In this document: positions 19,100 to 31,595 of the stretch, piece by piece
How positions within the stretch are numbered: the stretch's first letter is position 1
Layout: every line of letters begins with the position of its first letter
NCBI RefSeq assembly: GCF_003611635.1
Contig: NZ_RAVZ01000063.1
Coordinates: 1-33,797 of the forward strand
Source of the DNA: Corallococcus terminator
GTDB taxonomy: Bacteria; Myxococcota; Myxococcia; Myxococcales; Myxococcaceae
DNA length: 33,797 nt
Direction of reading: 5' to 3'
Made by a program: the position numbers and the translations under genes
Notes under the pieces: model-generated
The model's database searches: none
What the model saw: only the letters and a program-made list of their open reading frames with translations
Told to the model about the DNA's origin: nothing

Positions 19100-20122
19100 G
19101 TGGGCTCCGCCTCCTTCCAGGACCGACCGCCGCTCGTCGCCGTGACGCCCCAGGGCCTGTACTGCCGGGCGGGGAACTTCCACATCGACCCCTGGCGTCC
19201 GGTGGAACGGGCGCTCGTCACGCACGCGCACGGCGACCACGCTCGCAGCGGCAGCCAGCGCTACCTGGCGGCACGCGCGGGCCTGGGCCTGTTGCAGCGG
19301 CGGCTGGGCGCGGACTCGGTCATCGACACGCTGGAGTACGGCGAGAAGCTGACGGTGGGCGACACCACCGTGAGCTTCCATCCCGCGGGCCACGTGCTGG
19401 GCAGCGCGCAGATCCGCATCGAGCATCAGGGTGAGGTGTGGGTCGTGTCCGGCGACTACAAGCGCACGCCCGACCCGACGTGCGCGCCGTTCGAGGTGGT
19501 GCGCTGCCACACCTTCATCACCGAAGCGACGTTCGGCCTGCCCATCTACCGCTGGGAGGATCCGCGCCTCGTGGCCCAGGACATCCTGCGCTGGTGGGAC
19601 GCGAACCGTGAGGCAGGGCGCTCAGCGGTGCTCTTCTGCTACGCGCTGGGCAAGGCACAGCGGCTGCTGGCGGAGCTGGGGAAGCTGACGGACCGGCCTG
19701 CCTACGTGCACGGCGCGGTGAACGGGCTCGTCACGGCGTACCGGGAAGCGGGCGTGGAGATGCTGCCCACGCAGTTGGTGTCGGAGACGGAGAAGGGCAC
19801 GTCGTTCGCGGGGGCGCTGGTGCTGGCGCCGCCGAGCGCGGGCGGCTCCACGTGGATGCGCCGCTTCGGTGAAGCGGAGACCGCGTTCGCGTCCGGGTGG
19901 ATGCGCGTGCGGGGCAACCGGCGGCGGCGCGGGTTCGACCGGGGCTTCGTGTTGTCGGACCACGCGGACTGGCCGGACCTGCTGCGCACGGTGGCGGACA
20001 CGCAGGCGGAGAAGGTGCTCGTCACCCACGGCCAGACGGATTCCCTGTCGCACTACCTGCGCGATCGCGGCGTGGATGCCTCGCCGCTCGCCACGCCCTT
20101 CGAGGGCGAAGCGGAGGACTGA
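19100..20122 (+). CDS. Ligase-associated DNA exonuclease (MBL-fold, beta-CASP)
   Basis: Metallo-beta-lactamase-fold nuclease of the family found beside PP_1105-type DNA ligases (TIGR04122-like), related to mRNA 3'-end processing exonucleases and SNM1/Artemis. 340 aa. Metal ligands: HAHGDH (~42-47), HPAGHVLGS, SGDYKRTPD, and a late DHADW. The beta-CASP region follows with TEATFGLP. Expected to trim DNA ends. GTG start at 19100 preceded by AGAGGA. First gene of a five-gene run; the ligase starts 3 nt after its stop. The role in repair is inferred from the family and cassette. Confidence 0.92.
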   Translation: MGSASFQDRPPLVAVTPQGLYCRAGNFHIDPWRPVERALVTHAHGDHARSGSQRYLAARAGLGLLQRRLGADSVIDTLEYGEKLTVGDTTVSFHPAGHVLGSAQIRIEHQGEVWVVSGDYKRTPDPTCAPFEVVRCHTFITEATFGLPIYRWEDPRLVAQDILRWWDANREAGRSAVLFCYALGKAQRLLAELGKLTDRPAYVHGAVNGLVTAYREAGVEMLPTQLVSETEKGTSFAGALVLAPPSAGGSTWMRRFGEAETAFASGWMRVRGNRRRRGFDRGFVLSDHADWPDLLRTVADTQAEKVLVTHGQTDSLSHYLRDRGVDASPLATPFEGEAED

Positions 20123-20125
20123 CGC

Positions 20126-21724
20126 GTGCGCCGACTGGCGGACCTGTACGACACGCTCGACCAGACGACGTCCACCAACGCCAAGGTGGAAGCGATGGCG
20201 CGCTACTTCCGTGAAACGCCGCCTGAGGACGCGGCCTGGGGACTGTTCTTCCTCACGGGACAGAAGCTCAAGCGGCTGCTGACCTCGAAGCTGCTGGTGG
20301 GCTGGACGCAGGAGCTGACCGGCATCTCCGACTGGCTCTTCGACGAGGTCTACGCGTCGGTGGGAGACCTCGCGGAGGTCATCGCGCTGCTGCTCGACGG
20401 AGCGAACCTGCCGCCCGAGCACGCCGAGGAACTGCCCCTCTCCCGGTGGTTGGAGGAGCGCCTGTTGCCCCTGCGCGGGCTGGAGGCCTCGGAGCAGCGC
20501 GAGCGCGTGGTGGGGTGGTGGAAGTCCATGCCCCGCCGCGAGCTGTTCCTCCTCAACAAGATGCTCACAGGTGAGTTGCGCGTGGGCGTGTCCAACACGC
20601 TGGTGGTGCGAGCCATCGCGCAGGTGACGGGCCTGCCCGCGCCCAGCGTGGCGCACCGGCTGATGGGCACGTGGAAGCCCACGCCCGAATTCTTCGCGCA
20701 CCTCGTGGCCACGGATGTGACGGATGGGCACGTGTCGCGCCCCTATCCGTACTACCTCGCCTCGCCCCTGGAGCAACCCCCGGAGTCCCTGGGCGAACTG
20801 GGTGACTGGCTCGTCGAATGGAAGTGGGACGGCATCCGGGGCCAGCTCATCCGCCGCCAGGGAGACGTGTTCCTCTGGAGTCGCGGCGAGGAACTCATCA
20901 CCGAACGCTTCCCCGAAATCACCGAAGCCTCCCGAGCCCTGCCCGAAGGCACGGTGCTCGACGGCGAGGTGATGGCCTACGAGGACGGCGTCCCCCTGCC
21001 CTTCGCGCGACTCCAACGGCGCATCGGAAGGCAGAAGCTCACGCCCAAGGTGCTGGCGGAGGCCCCCGCCGCGTTCGTCGTCTACGACCTGCTGGAGCAG
21101 GACGGAAAGGACGTGCGCGACCTGCCCCTGCGCGAGCGCCGCGCGAGGCTGGAAGCCCTGCTCAAGAACCATCCCCTCTTCCCCACCTCCCCGTCCGTGA
21201 CGGCGCCGTCATGGGAGGCCCTGGCGGAGCTGCGCAAGGAGTCCCGCACGCGCAACGTGGAGGGGCTGATGATCAAGCGCCTGGATTCGGCGTACCAGAC
21301 GGGGCGCAAGCGCGGCGACTGGTGGAAGTGGAAGATCGACCCGTACACGGTGGACGCGGTGTTGCTCTACGCGCATCCGGGACACGGGCGGCGCTCGTCG
21401 CTGTACACGGACTACACCTTCGCGGTGTGGAGCGGTGAGAACCTGCTGCCGGTGACCAAGGCGTATTCGGGGCTCACGGACGAGGAGATTGGCCGGCTGG
21501 ACCGGTGGATCCGCGCCCACACGCGAGAGAAGTTCGGTCCGGTGCGCTCGGTGGATCCGGAGCAGGTGTTCGAGCTGCACTTCGAAGCCATCGCGCCATC
21601 GCCACGGCACAAGTCAGGCATCGCGCTGCGCTTTCCACGCATCGCGCGCTGGCGTGCGGACAAGACGGCCCGGGACGCGGACACGCTCGACGCGTTGAAG
21701 GGGCTGCTGCATGTCGCCCACTAG
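20126..21724 (+). CDS. ATP-dependent DNA ligase (ligase-associated cassette type)
   Basis: Seals nicks via a lysine-AMP intermediate. 532 aa: N-terminal helical DNA-binding domain (~1-190), nucleotidyltransferase domain with KWDGIR (catalytic K233), LDGEVMAY, FVVYDLLE and GLMIKRLDSAYQTGRK (motifs I, III, IIIa, IV), WWKWKID (motif V), then an OB-fold domain. It matches the PP_1105/TIGR04120 family rather than LigD: no polymerase or 3'-phosphoesterase domain is attached and no ku gene is present. The GTG at 20126 has GGAGG at 20113-20117. Its end overlaps the helicase gene by 14 nt. Confidence 0.94.
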   Translation: MRRLADLYDTLDQTTSTNAKVEAMARYFRETPPEDAAWGLFFLTGQKLKRLLTSKLLVGWTQELTGISDWLFDEVYASVGDLAEVIALLLDGANLPPEHAEELPLSRWLEERLLPLRGLEASEQRERVVGWWKSMPRRELFLLNKMLTGELRVGVSNTLVVRAIAQVTGLPAPSVAHRLMGTWKPTPEFFAHLVATDVTDGHVSRPYPYYLASPLEQPPESLGELGDWLVEWKWDGIRGQLIRRQGDVFLWSRGEELITERFPEITEASRALPEGTVLDGEVMAYEDGVPLPFARLQRRIGRQKLTPKVLAEAPAAFVVYDLLEQDGKDVRDLPLRERRARLEALLKNHPLFPTSPSVTAPSWEALAELRKESRTRNVEGLMIKRLDSAYQTGRKRGDWWKWKIDPYTVDAVLLYAHPGHGRRSSLYTDYTFAVWSGENLLPVTKAYSGLTDEEIGRLDRWIRAHTREKFGPVRSVDPEQVFELHFEAIAPSPRHKSGIALRFPRIARWRADKTARDADTLDALKGLLHVAH

Positions 21725-24278
21725 CAAGCCCCGCCGCAACCGCATGCGCGGCAAGCTCGCGCCACAGGCTCAAACCGACACACCCGCTCCACCGCGGACC
21801 CGAGCGAAGAAGCGCCCCGTGCCCCGTGCATCCTCGCCGTTCCAGGGTCCACCCATGGAGCAGTTGCGGCACTGGTTCGCGGCGAAGGGCTGGACGCCCT
21901 ATGCCTTCCAGGAGGAGGCCTGGGCCGCGTACGCCCGAGGAGACAGCGGCCTCATCCACGTGCCCACCGGAGCGGGCAAGACGTACGCGGCCTATCTGGC
22001 CCCGCTGGCGGACGTGGCGGAGCGCGACCAGAAAGGGCTCCAGATCCTCTACCTCACGCCGCTGCGAGCGGTGTCGCGCGACATCGAGCAGGCCTTGCGA
22101 GAGCCGTTGATGGCGTTGGACGCGGACCTGGACGTGGAGAGCCGCACGGGCGACACGTCCTCGTCCGTGAAACAGCGTCAGCGTGAACGGCTGCCGCAGG
22201 TGCTCATCACCACGCCGGAGTCGCTGTCGCTGCTCATCGCCCAGGAGCAGGCGGCGGAGCACTTCGCCTCGCTGCGCGCCATCATCGTGGACGAGTGGCA
22301 CGAACTGCTCGCCTCCAAGCGAGGCACGCAGGTGGAACTGGCCCTGGCCCGCCTGCGCCACTTCGCCCCGGGCGTGCGCATCTGGGCGTTGTCCGCCACG
22401 CTCGCCAACCTGGACGAAGCCGCGCGCGCCGTCGTGGGCACGGAGCGCAAGCCCACCCTGGTGAGCGCGGACCTCCAACGCCCGGTGGACGTGGAGACGC
22501 TGCTCCCGGAGAAGGTGGACACCTTCCCGTGGGCCGGGCACCTGGGCTTCACCATGCTTCCGCGCGTGGCGGACGGGTTGGATCCCACGCAGTCCACACT
22601 GCTCTTCACCAACACGCGCTCGCAGGCGGAGCGCTGGTACGAAGGCCTGCGCTACCTGCGCCCCGAATGGGAGCACCTCCTCGCGCTGCACCACGGCTCC
22701 ATCGACCGCGAGGAGCGCGAGCGGGTGGAAGGCGGACTCAAGGACGGAAGCCTGCGCCTCGTCGTGTGCACGTCCTCACTGGACCTGGGCGTGGACTTCG
22801 GTCCGGTGGAGCGGGTCATCCAGATAGGAAGCCCCAAGGGCATCGGCCGCACCCTCCAGCGAGCAGGCCGCAGCGCGCACCGTCCCGGTGCCACCTGTCG
22901 CATCCTCTTCGTGCCCACGCACGCGCTGGAGTTGGTGGAGATGGCCGCCGCGAGAGACGCCATCGCGCGCCGCGAAGTGGAGCCGCGCACGCCGCTGTCC
23001 AAACCCCTGGATGTCCTCGCGCAGCACCTGGTCACCTGCGCGCTGGGAGGAGGCTTCACCCGCGAGGCACTAAGGGAGGAAGTCCGCACCGCCACGAGCT
23101 ACGCGTCCCTCACCGACGAGGAGTTCGAATGGACGCTGGCCCTGGTGCGAGAGGGAGGCCCCACCCTGCGCGCCTATCCGGAGTTCCGCCGCGTGGTGGA
23201 AGTCGAAGGCCGCTTCCGGGTCCCCGACGTGCGCCTTGCACGACTGCACCGGCTCAACATCGGGACCATCAGCTCGGATGCGTCCGTGCAACTGCGTTAC
23301 TGGAGCGGAGGCAAGCTGGGCACGGTGGAGGAGTCCTACGTCAGCCGACTGCGGCCCGGAGACACGTTCCTCTTCGCGGGACGTCGCCTGGAGTTCAGCC
23401 GCTTCAAGGACATGACCGCGTACGTGAAGCCGGCGAAGGCCAAGGCCACCCAGACGCCGCGCTGGGGAGGAAGCCGTCTGCCCCTCTCCACGTCGCTCGC
23501 GTCCGCGATGCGCCGCACGCTGGAGGCCGCGCGACAGGGCGATGTCACGCGGGATGAAATCGCCGCCGCCTGGCCCATCCTCGACGCGCAGGCCCGCCTG
23601 TCGCGCATCCCCGGTGACGCAGGGTGCCTCGCGGAGACCTGCCACACGCGCGACGGCTACCACCTGTTCCTCTATCCCTTCGAGGGACGGCTGGTGCACG
23701 AAGGCCTCGCGGCGCTGCTCGCCCTGCGCCTCACGCGGCTCCAGAAGGCGACCTTCAGCCTGTCGGTGAACGACTACGGGCTGGAGCTGCTCACGCCCAC
23801 GCCCTTCCCCTTCGATGAAGCCCTGCGCCCCGCCCTCTTCACCCGCGAGCGGCTGGTGGAGGACATCCTGGAGAGCGTGAACCTGAGCGAGCTCGCACGC
23901 CGCCAGTTCCGCGACATTGCCCGCGTGGCCGGACTGGTGATGCCGGGGCTGCCGGGTGCACGCAAGTCCACGCGACAGGTCCAGGCCAGCGCCGCGCTCC
24001 TCTATGACGTCTTCGTGAAGTACGACCCGGACAACCTGCTGCTGCGTCAGGCTCGCCGCGAGGTGTTGGAGCAGCAGTTCGAACAGGGCCGGCTCACACG
24101 TACGCTGGAGCGCCTGGAAGCGCACCCCGTCGAATGCGTCCACGTCCACCGGCCCTCGCCGCTGGCCTTCCCGCTGGTCATCGAACGCATCAGCGCCAGC
24201 GTGTCCAACGAAACCCTGCTGGAGCGGGTGGAGCGCCTCAAGGAGCGATGGTCCCAGGCCGATGCCAGACCCGCGTAG
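21711..24278 (+). CDS. Ligase-associated DExH-box DNA helicase (Lhr-like)
   Basis: Superfamily 2 helicase, 855 aa, TIGR04121-type. After a basic, Pro-rich N-terminal tail (~1-45): Q-motif region YAFQEEAW, Walker A VPTGAGKT (K90), TPLRA (Ia), TTPESL (Ib), DEWH (194-197, Walker B), SAT (228-230), LLFTNTRSQAE (IV), and QRAGRSAHRPG (VI). The C-terminal half is the winged-helix/DUF4011-like extension typical of Lhr proteins. It is expected to translocate on single-stranded DNA and unwind duplexes or hybrids at sites processed by the cassette. It starts within the ligase gene (14-nt overlap), and the PdeM gene starts inside its last 31 nt. Confidence 0.94.
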   Translation: MSPTSKPRRNRMRGKLAPQAQTDTPAPPRTRAKKRPVPRASSPFQGPPMEQLRHWFAAKGWTPYAFQEEAWAAYARGDSGLIHVPTGAGKTYAAYLAPLADVAERDQKGLQILYLTPLRAVSRDIEQALREPLMALDADLDVESRTGDTSSSVKQRQRERLPQVLITTPESLSLLIAQEQAAEHFASLRAIIVDEWHELLASKRGTQVELALARLRHFAPGVRIWALSATLANLDEAARAVVGTERKPTLVSADLQRPVDVETLLPEKVDTFPWAGHLGFTMLPRVADGLDPTQSTLLFTNTRSQAERWYEGLRYLRPEWEHLLALHHGSIDREERERVEGGLKDGSLRLVVCTSSLDLGVDFGPVERVIQIGSPKGIGRTLQRAGRSAHRPGATCRILFVPTHALELVEMAAARDAIARREVEPRTPLSKPLDVLAQHLVTCALGGGFTREALREEVRTATSYASLTDEEFEWTLALVREGGPTLRAYPEFRRVVEVEGRFRVPDVRLARLHRLNIGTISSDASVQLRYWSGGKLGTVEESYVSRLRPGDTFLFAGRRLEFSRFKDMTAYVKPAKAKATQTPRWGGSRLPLSTSLASAMRRTLEAARQGDVTRDEIAAAWPILDAQARLSRIPGDAGCLAETCHTRDGYHLFLYPFEGRLVHEGLAALLALRLTRLQKATFSLSVNDYGLELLTPTPFPFDEALRPALFTRERLVEDILESVNLSELARRQFRDIARVAGLVMPGLPGARKSTRQVQASAALLYDVFVKYDPDNLLLRQARREVLEQQFEQGRLTRTLERLEAHPVECVHVHRPSPLAFPLVIERISASVSNETLLERVERLKERWSQADARPA

Positions 24279-24901
24279 GTGACGCGGACGTGGAGCTGCT
24301 CCCGGAGCGGGCCCTGCACTGGCCCGACGCCAGCGTGCTCGCGGTGGCCGACCTGCACTGGGGCAAGACCGAGTCCTTCCAGCAGCACGGCATCCCCCTG
24401 CCCGTGGGCGTGCTGGACGACGACCTCGCGCGCCTGTCCTCCGCGCTCACCGCCACCCGGGCCCGCCGCCTGCTGCTCGTCGGGGATCTGGTCCACTCAC
24501 GCCAGGGACTCACGGAGGACGTCATCCGCCGCGTCACCACCTGGCGCGAAGCCCACCCCCAATTGAACGTGGTGCTCATCCGGGGCAATCACGACCGCCA
24601 CGTGCGCACCCTGCCCCCCACCTGGGGCATGGAGGACCGCGAGGACGCCCTGGACGAAGGTCCCTTCCGCTTCGCCCACCACCCCGAACCCGCGACCGGG
24701 CGTTTCGTGTGGGCCGGGCACCTTCATCCGATGGTGAGGTTGGGTGGGGGAGGCGACCGGCTGCGTCTGCCCTGCTTCCACCTGCGTCCCGGGGTGGGCG
24801 TCCTGCCCGCGTTCAGTGCCTTCACGGGTGGGCTCAACGTGCGGCGCGGCCGGGGCGACCGGGTCTTCGCCATCGCCGGCACCGCCGTGGTGGAGGTCTA
24901 G
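24248..24901 (+). CDS. pdeM: Ligase-associated DNA damage response endonuclease PdeM (metallophosphoesterase)
   Basis: Calcineurin-like phosphoesterase, 217 aa, TIGR04123-type. Dimetal motifs in order: VADLHWGK (D35, H37), LVGDLVHSR, IRGNHDRH and WAGHLHPM. Family members are small nucleases found in this repair cassette. The ATG at 24248 has an ideal AGGAG at 24241-24245 inside the helicase gene, giving a 31-nt overlap; the frame extends upstream but without a site as good. The HNH gene follows after 7 nt. Confidence 0.92.
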   Translation: MVPGRCQTRVGDADVELLPERALHWPDASVLAVADLHWGKTESFQQHGIPLPVGVLDDDLARLSSALTATRARRLLLVGDLVHSRQGLTEDVIRRVTTWREAHPQLNVVLIRGNHDRHVRTLPPTWGMEDREDALDEGPFRFAHHPEPATGRFVWAGHLHPMVRLGGGGDRLRLPCFHLRPGVGVLPAFSAFTGGLNVRRGRGDRVFAIAGTAVVEV

Positions 24902-24908
24902 TCCCCCC

Positions 24909-25274
24909 ATGAGCCACGCCAAGCGGCGCCGCGTCCTGGGCATCATCGCCACCGACGCCACCTTCGAGCGCGTGCCCCACCGGGGCGCCGAGGTCTGGAT
25001 GGGCAAGTGCCTGCACTGCAATGCCCACCTCACCGTCGCCCTGGATGGCGAGCCGATCAGCCGCGCCACCATCGAGCACATCCTCCCCCGGACCGCGGGC
25101 GGCACGGACGCGCTGGAGAACCTGGCCCTGGCCTGCGCCCGCTGCAACCAGGGCAAGGGCAGCCGCCACGACGCGAACTTCCACCGCGATGCCCGCGTCC
25201 GCGATCTGGTCGAACGGCTGCTCCAGAAACGCCGCGACCGCTGGCGCGCCCCTGGTGACCCGGACTCCGAGTAG
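24909..25274 (+). CDS. Small HNH endonuclease
   Basis: 121 aa. One HNH (beta-beta-alpha metal) domain: CLHCNAHL supplies a first Cys pair, IEHILPRTAGG the catalytic His, ENLALACARCNQGKG the Asn and the second Cys pair (structural zinc), and a following His-containing segment (RHDANFH). A basic C-terminal helix (VERLLQKRRDRWR) probably contacts DNA. It starts 7 nt after pdeM on the same strand, so it is probably expressed with the repair cassette, though HNH is not one of the four canonical members. No Shine-Dalgarno is obvious. It could be a nicking or repair nuclease; the specificity is unknown. Confidence 0.88.
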   Translation: MSHAKRRRVLGIIATDATFERVPHRGAEVWMGKCLHCNAHLTVALDGEPISRATIEHILPRTAGGTDALENLALACARCNQGKGSRHDANFHRDARVRDLVERLLQKRRDRWRAPGDPDSE

Positions 25275-25731
25275 CTCTGCTTCAGGCCGCGACCGATGGG
25301 ACGTGAGCCGTCGCACCCTGTATCGCGCGCACCCTGAGAGGGATTGATCCCCTGCGTGGCGGCATGACGCGCAATGCCCCTTCCGATCGCCAGAAGCGGG
25401 ATTCATCACCGCGCGCGGCAACTTGTCGCAACCTCGCGTGGAAGTGCTATGCGCTCCGTATTCCCACTCCCCACAGAATGGTTGACACTGCCGTGTCGAT
25501 GAATGATGGTCCCGCGCCGCGTTGGGTCGGGAAATGCATATGGGACCCTCGCACACGGCACCATCCTAGAGGTTCGTTGGACGTGACTGCCTTGCCGTCT
25601 GAGCGCCAGGAGCCACCGCCCCCCCGGTCCACCGGGGCCGGGATGGCACTCTCGATTTCAGCGCCGGACGGCATTGACGCGTCCACCCCTGCTTTCATGT
25701 CGCCTTCAGTCCCCTTGCCCCTGGTCCTGGT
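25275..25731. other. 457-nt intergenic region upstream of the act operon
   Basis: Longest gene-free stretch of the window and visibly less GC-rich than its flanks. It contains small hairpins: GGGAT-TG-ATCCC at 25340-25351, GGCAT/ATGCC around 25361-25378 (possible weak end of the repair operon) and CCCCGG-TCCA-CCGGGG at 25622-25637. A frame open from 25364 to 25735 lacks the third-position G/C bias of real genes here and is dismissed. The act promoter should lie in this region. Confidence 0.7.
25482..25487 (+). promoter_or_regulatory. Candidate -35 element (TTGACA) upstream of actA
   Basis: Exact sigma-70-type TTGACA. No good -10 hexamer lies 16-18 nt downstream (best is GATGGT near 25505), so this is only a candidate. 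If used, the act mRNA would have a leader of roughly 210 nt. A second weak candidate is TTGACG at 25674-25679. Confidence 0.2.
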
Positions 25732-26390
25732 ATGAGCGGCCCTCTCTTCCCACGCTGGACGAATACGGTGTCGCGCCTGTCGGCCGCGATGCTCCTCGCC
25801 GTGCCCGCCATCGCCATCGGCGGCCTCTTGGCCTACGTGCGCTCACCGCTCGTGACCAACCAGGCGCACCCGGTGGAGCAGCCCATCGAGTTCGACCACC
25901 GGCACCACGCCGGCGACGAACAGATCGACTGTCGCTACTGTCACTGGACGGTGGAGAAGTCCCCGTCGGCGGGCATCCCTTCCACCACGGTGTGCATGTC
26001 CTGCCACGCCCAGGTCTGGAACAAGAGCCCGTACCTCACCGAGGTCCGCAAGGCGTTCTTCGCCGACCAGCCCATCCCCTGGGTTCGCGTCCACAACCTG
26101 CCGGACTACGTCTACTTCAACCACTCCATCCACGTGGCCAAGGGCGTCGGCTGCGCCACGTGCCACGGCCGCGTGGATCAGATGGGCGCCATCGAGCAGG
26201 CCGCGCCGCTCACCATGAGCTGGTGCCTGGACTGCCACCGCGACCCGAAGCCCAACCTCCGCCCCGCGGAGTTCATCACCAGCATGACCTGGGCTCCTCC
26301 GACGGATAAGGCCGAGGCCGCGGCGCTCGCCGACAAGCTCTACCAAGAATACGACGTTCACTCGCGCACGAGCTGCTCCACATGCCACCG

Positions 26391-26394
<4 letters not shown>
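25732..26394 (+). CDS. actA: Alternative complex III subunit A, pentaheme cytochrome c
   Basis: Periplasmic multiheme electron-transfer subunit of the quinol:electron acceptor oxidoreductase ACIII. 220 aa with an N-terminal membrane segment (~15-36, AAMLLAVPAIAIGGLLAYV) and five CxxCH heme sites at 67-71, 88-92, 141-145, 165-169 and 215-219. ActA proteins are the pentaheme member, matching exactly. The C-terminal motif sits one residue from the end. The Shine-Dalgarno is poor. It ends in a 4-nt ATGA overlap with actB. First gene of the operon. Confidence 0.95.
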
Positions 26395-29603
<3,209 letters not shown>

Positions 29604-29608
29604 CCGTC

Positions 29609-31045
29609 ATGGCCGAGACCGCTCACGCAATCCCGCTCGACCCGCTCGAGCCCCGGGACCTCGTCGCGCCGCACCACGACGACAAGTCCCTCAATGAGAC
29701 GCTGCTGGACCATGTCTGGCGCAAGCCCGGCAAGGGCTGGTTCATGATGCTGGGCATCACGTCCGCAGCCCTGGGACTGCTCGTCATCGGCGTCACCTAC
29801 ACCCTGGCGCGCGGCATCGGCGTGTGGGGCAACAACCAGCCGGTCGGCTGGGCGTTCGACATCGTCAACTTCGTCTGGTGGGTCGGTATCGGCCACGCCG
29901 GCACGCTCATCTCCGCCATCCTCCTGCTCTTCCAGCAGAAGTGGCGCACGAGCATCAACCGCTTCGCGGAAGCCATGACGCTGTTCGCAGTCATGTGCGC
30001 CGGCCTGTTCCCGCTGCTGCACACGGGCCGTCCCTGGTTCGCGTTCTGGCTGTTCCCCTACCCCAGCACCCTGGGCGCGTGGCCGCAGTTCCGCTCGCCG
30101 CTGGTGTGGGACGTGTTCGCCATCTCGACGTACCTCACGGTGTCCGCGCTCTTCTGGTTCGTGGGCCTCATCCCGGACCTGGCCGCCCTGCGGGACTCGT
30201 CCAAGACGAAGCTGCAGCGCACCATCTACGGCCTGTTCGCCCTGGGTTGGCGCGGCTCCGGCCGGCACTGGCACAACTATAAAATCGCCTACCTGCTGCT
30301 CGCCGGCATTTCGACGCCGCTGGTCGTGTCCGTGCACACCATCGTGTCGTTCGACTTCGCCGTGTCGCAGATCCCCGGCTGGCACGCGACCATCTTCCCG
30401 CCCTACTTCGTGGCCGGCGCCGTGTTCAGCGGCTTCGCGATGGTCATCACGCTCATCGTGCCCGCTCGCAAGTACCTGGGCCTCCGGGACGTCATCACCG
30501 ACCGCCACCTGGAGAACATGAACAAGGTCATCCTCGCGACGGGCCTCATCGTGTCCTACGGGTACATGATGGAGCACTTCATCGCGTGGTTCTCCCAGAA
30601 CCAGTACGAGATCTGGACCTTCTACGTGAACCGCGCCACCGGCCCCTACGCTGGCGTGTACTGGCTGATGATCGCCTGCAACGTCATCACCCCGAACATC
30701 TTCTGGTTCAAGAAGTGCCGCACCAGCATCCCCATCATGTGGGTGGCCTCCATCGCCGTGAACATCGGCATGTGGTGCGAGCGCTTCATCATCATCGTCA
30801 CCTCGCTGAGCCAGGACTTCCTGCCCTCGTCGTGGGACATCTACCGTCCCACGTGGGTGGATTGGTCCATCTACATCGGCACGCTGGGCCTGTTCGGTAC
30901 CCTGTTCCTGCTGTTCCTGAAGTTCGTTCCCGCCGTCGCGGTGAGCGAAGTGAAGGAGCTGCAGCTCGAGCTGAAGCACGCAGCCCACGCCGCCAACGGC
31001 CACCACGGCACGGATTCCGCCGCGGTCACGCACGGAGCGCACTAG
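29609..31045 (+). CDS. actC: Alternative complex III subunit C, NrfD/PsrC-type integral membrane protein
   Basis: 478 aa, multi-spanning (about ten hydrophobic helices, ~45-440). It is the NrfD-like quinol-oxidising subunit of ACIII. Recognisable segments are [18 protein letters not shown], the [20 protein letters not shown] motif and a WCERFIIIV helix near the end. The His-rich C-terminal tail is cytoplasmic or periplasmic. The ATG at 29609 has AAGGAGGT about 11 nt upstream, and the gap from actB is only 5 nt. Confidence 0.95.
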   Translation: MAETAHAIPLDPLEPRDLVAPHHDDKSLNETLLDHVWRKPGKGWFMMLGITSAALGLLVIGVTYTLARGIGVWGNNQPVGWAFDIVNFVWWVGIGHAGTLISAILLLFQQKWRTSINRFAEAMTLFAVMCAGLFPLLHTGRPWFAFWLFPYPSTLGAWPQFRSPLVWDVFAISTYLTVSALFWFVGLIPDLAALRDSSKTKLQRTIYGLFALGWRGSGRHWHNYKIAYLLLAGISTPLVVSVHTIVSFDFAVSQIPGWHATIFPPYFVAGAVFSGFAMVITLIVPARKYLGLRDVITDRHLENMNKVILATGLIVSYGYMMEHFIAWFSQNQYEIWTFYVNRATGPYAGVYWLMIACNVITPNIFWFKKCRTSIPIMWVASIAVNIGMWCERFIIIVTSLSQDFLPSSWDIYRPTWVDWSIYIGTLGLFGTLFLLFLKFVPAVAVSEVKELQLELKHAAHAANGHHGTDSAAVTHGAH

Positions 31046-31049
31046 CGTC

Positions 31050-31595
31050 ATGGAAGCCAAGGTCCTCGATTCCTGGGTGTTGGCCGAGTTCGCCACGCCG
31101 GATGCCCTCGTGGATGCCACCCGGCAGATGCGCGAGAAGGGCTTCCAGGGCATGGACACCTATTCTCCGTACCCGCTGCACGGCGGGTCGGAAGCGCTGG
31201 GGTTGCCCCCTTCGCGGGTGCCCTTCATCGCCCTGGGTGGCGCGCTCACCGGCATGGTCACCGCGCTCGCGATGCAGACGTGGATGAACACCATCGACTA
31301 CCCGCTCAACATCGGCGGCCGGCCGCTGCTGAGCCTCCCGGCCTGGGTGCCCATCACGTTCGAGCTGACCGTGCTCTTCTGCGCGTTCGGCATCGTCTTC
31401 GGGCTGCTCGGCCTCAGCAAGCTGCCCCAGCCGTATCACCCCGCCTTCGAATTCGAAGGCTTCCGCAGCGCGTCCACGCACGGCTACTGGCTGAGCGTGC
31501 CCCACCCCACGGGCCAGGACGCGACGGACACCACGAACCAGTTGAAGTCCCTGGGCGCCACCCAGGTGACCATCGTCTCGGGAGAGAACGAATGA
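31050..31595 (+). CDS. actD: Alternative complex III subunit D (DUF3341 family)
   Basis: 181 aa. The N-terminal soluble region (VLAEFATPDALVDATRQMRE, FQGMDTYSPYPLHG) is the DUF3341 signature; two membrane helices follow (~55-76 and ~95-120, ending GLSKLPQPYHP). The soluble tail is SVPHPTGQDATDTTNQL. ActD anchors the peripheral domain of the complex. 4 nt after actC; 4-nt overlap with actE. Confidence 0.93.
   Translation: MEAKVLDSWVLAEFATPDALVDATRQMREKGFQGMDTYSPYPLHGGSEALGLPPSRVPFIALGGALTGMVTALAMQTWMNTIDYPLNIGGRPLLSLPAWVPITFELTVLFCAFGIVFGLLGLSKLPQPYHPAFEFEGFRSASTHGYWLSVPHPTGQDATDTTNQLKSLGATQVTIVSGENE

Noticed and set aside
25364-25735. 123-codon frame before actA
   Set aside because: No third-position G/C preference, no recognisable features, overlaps actA by 4 nt; kept only as a remark in the leader finding.
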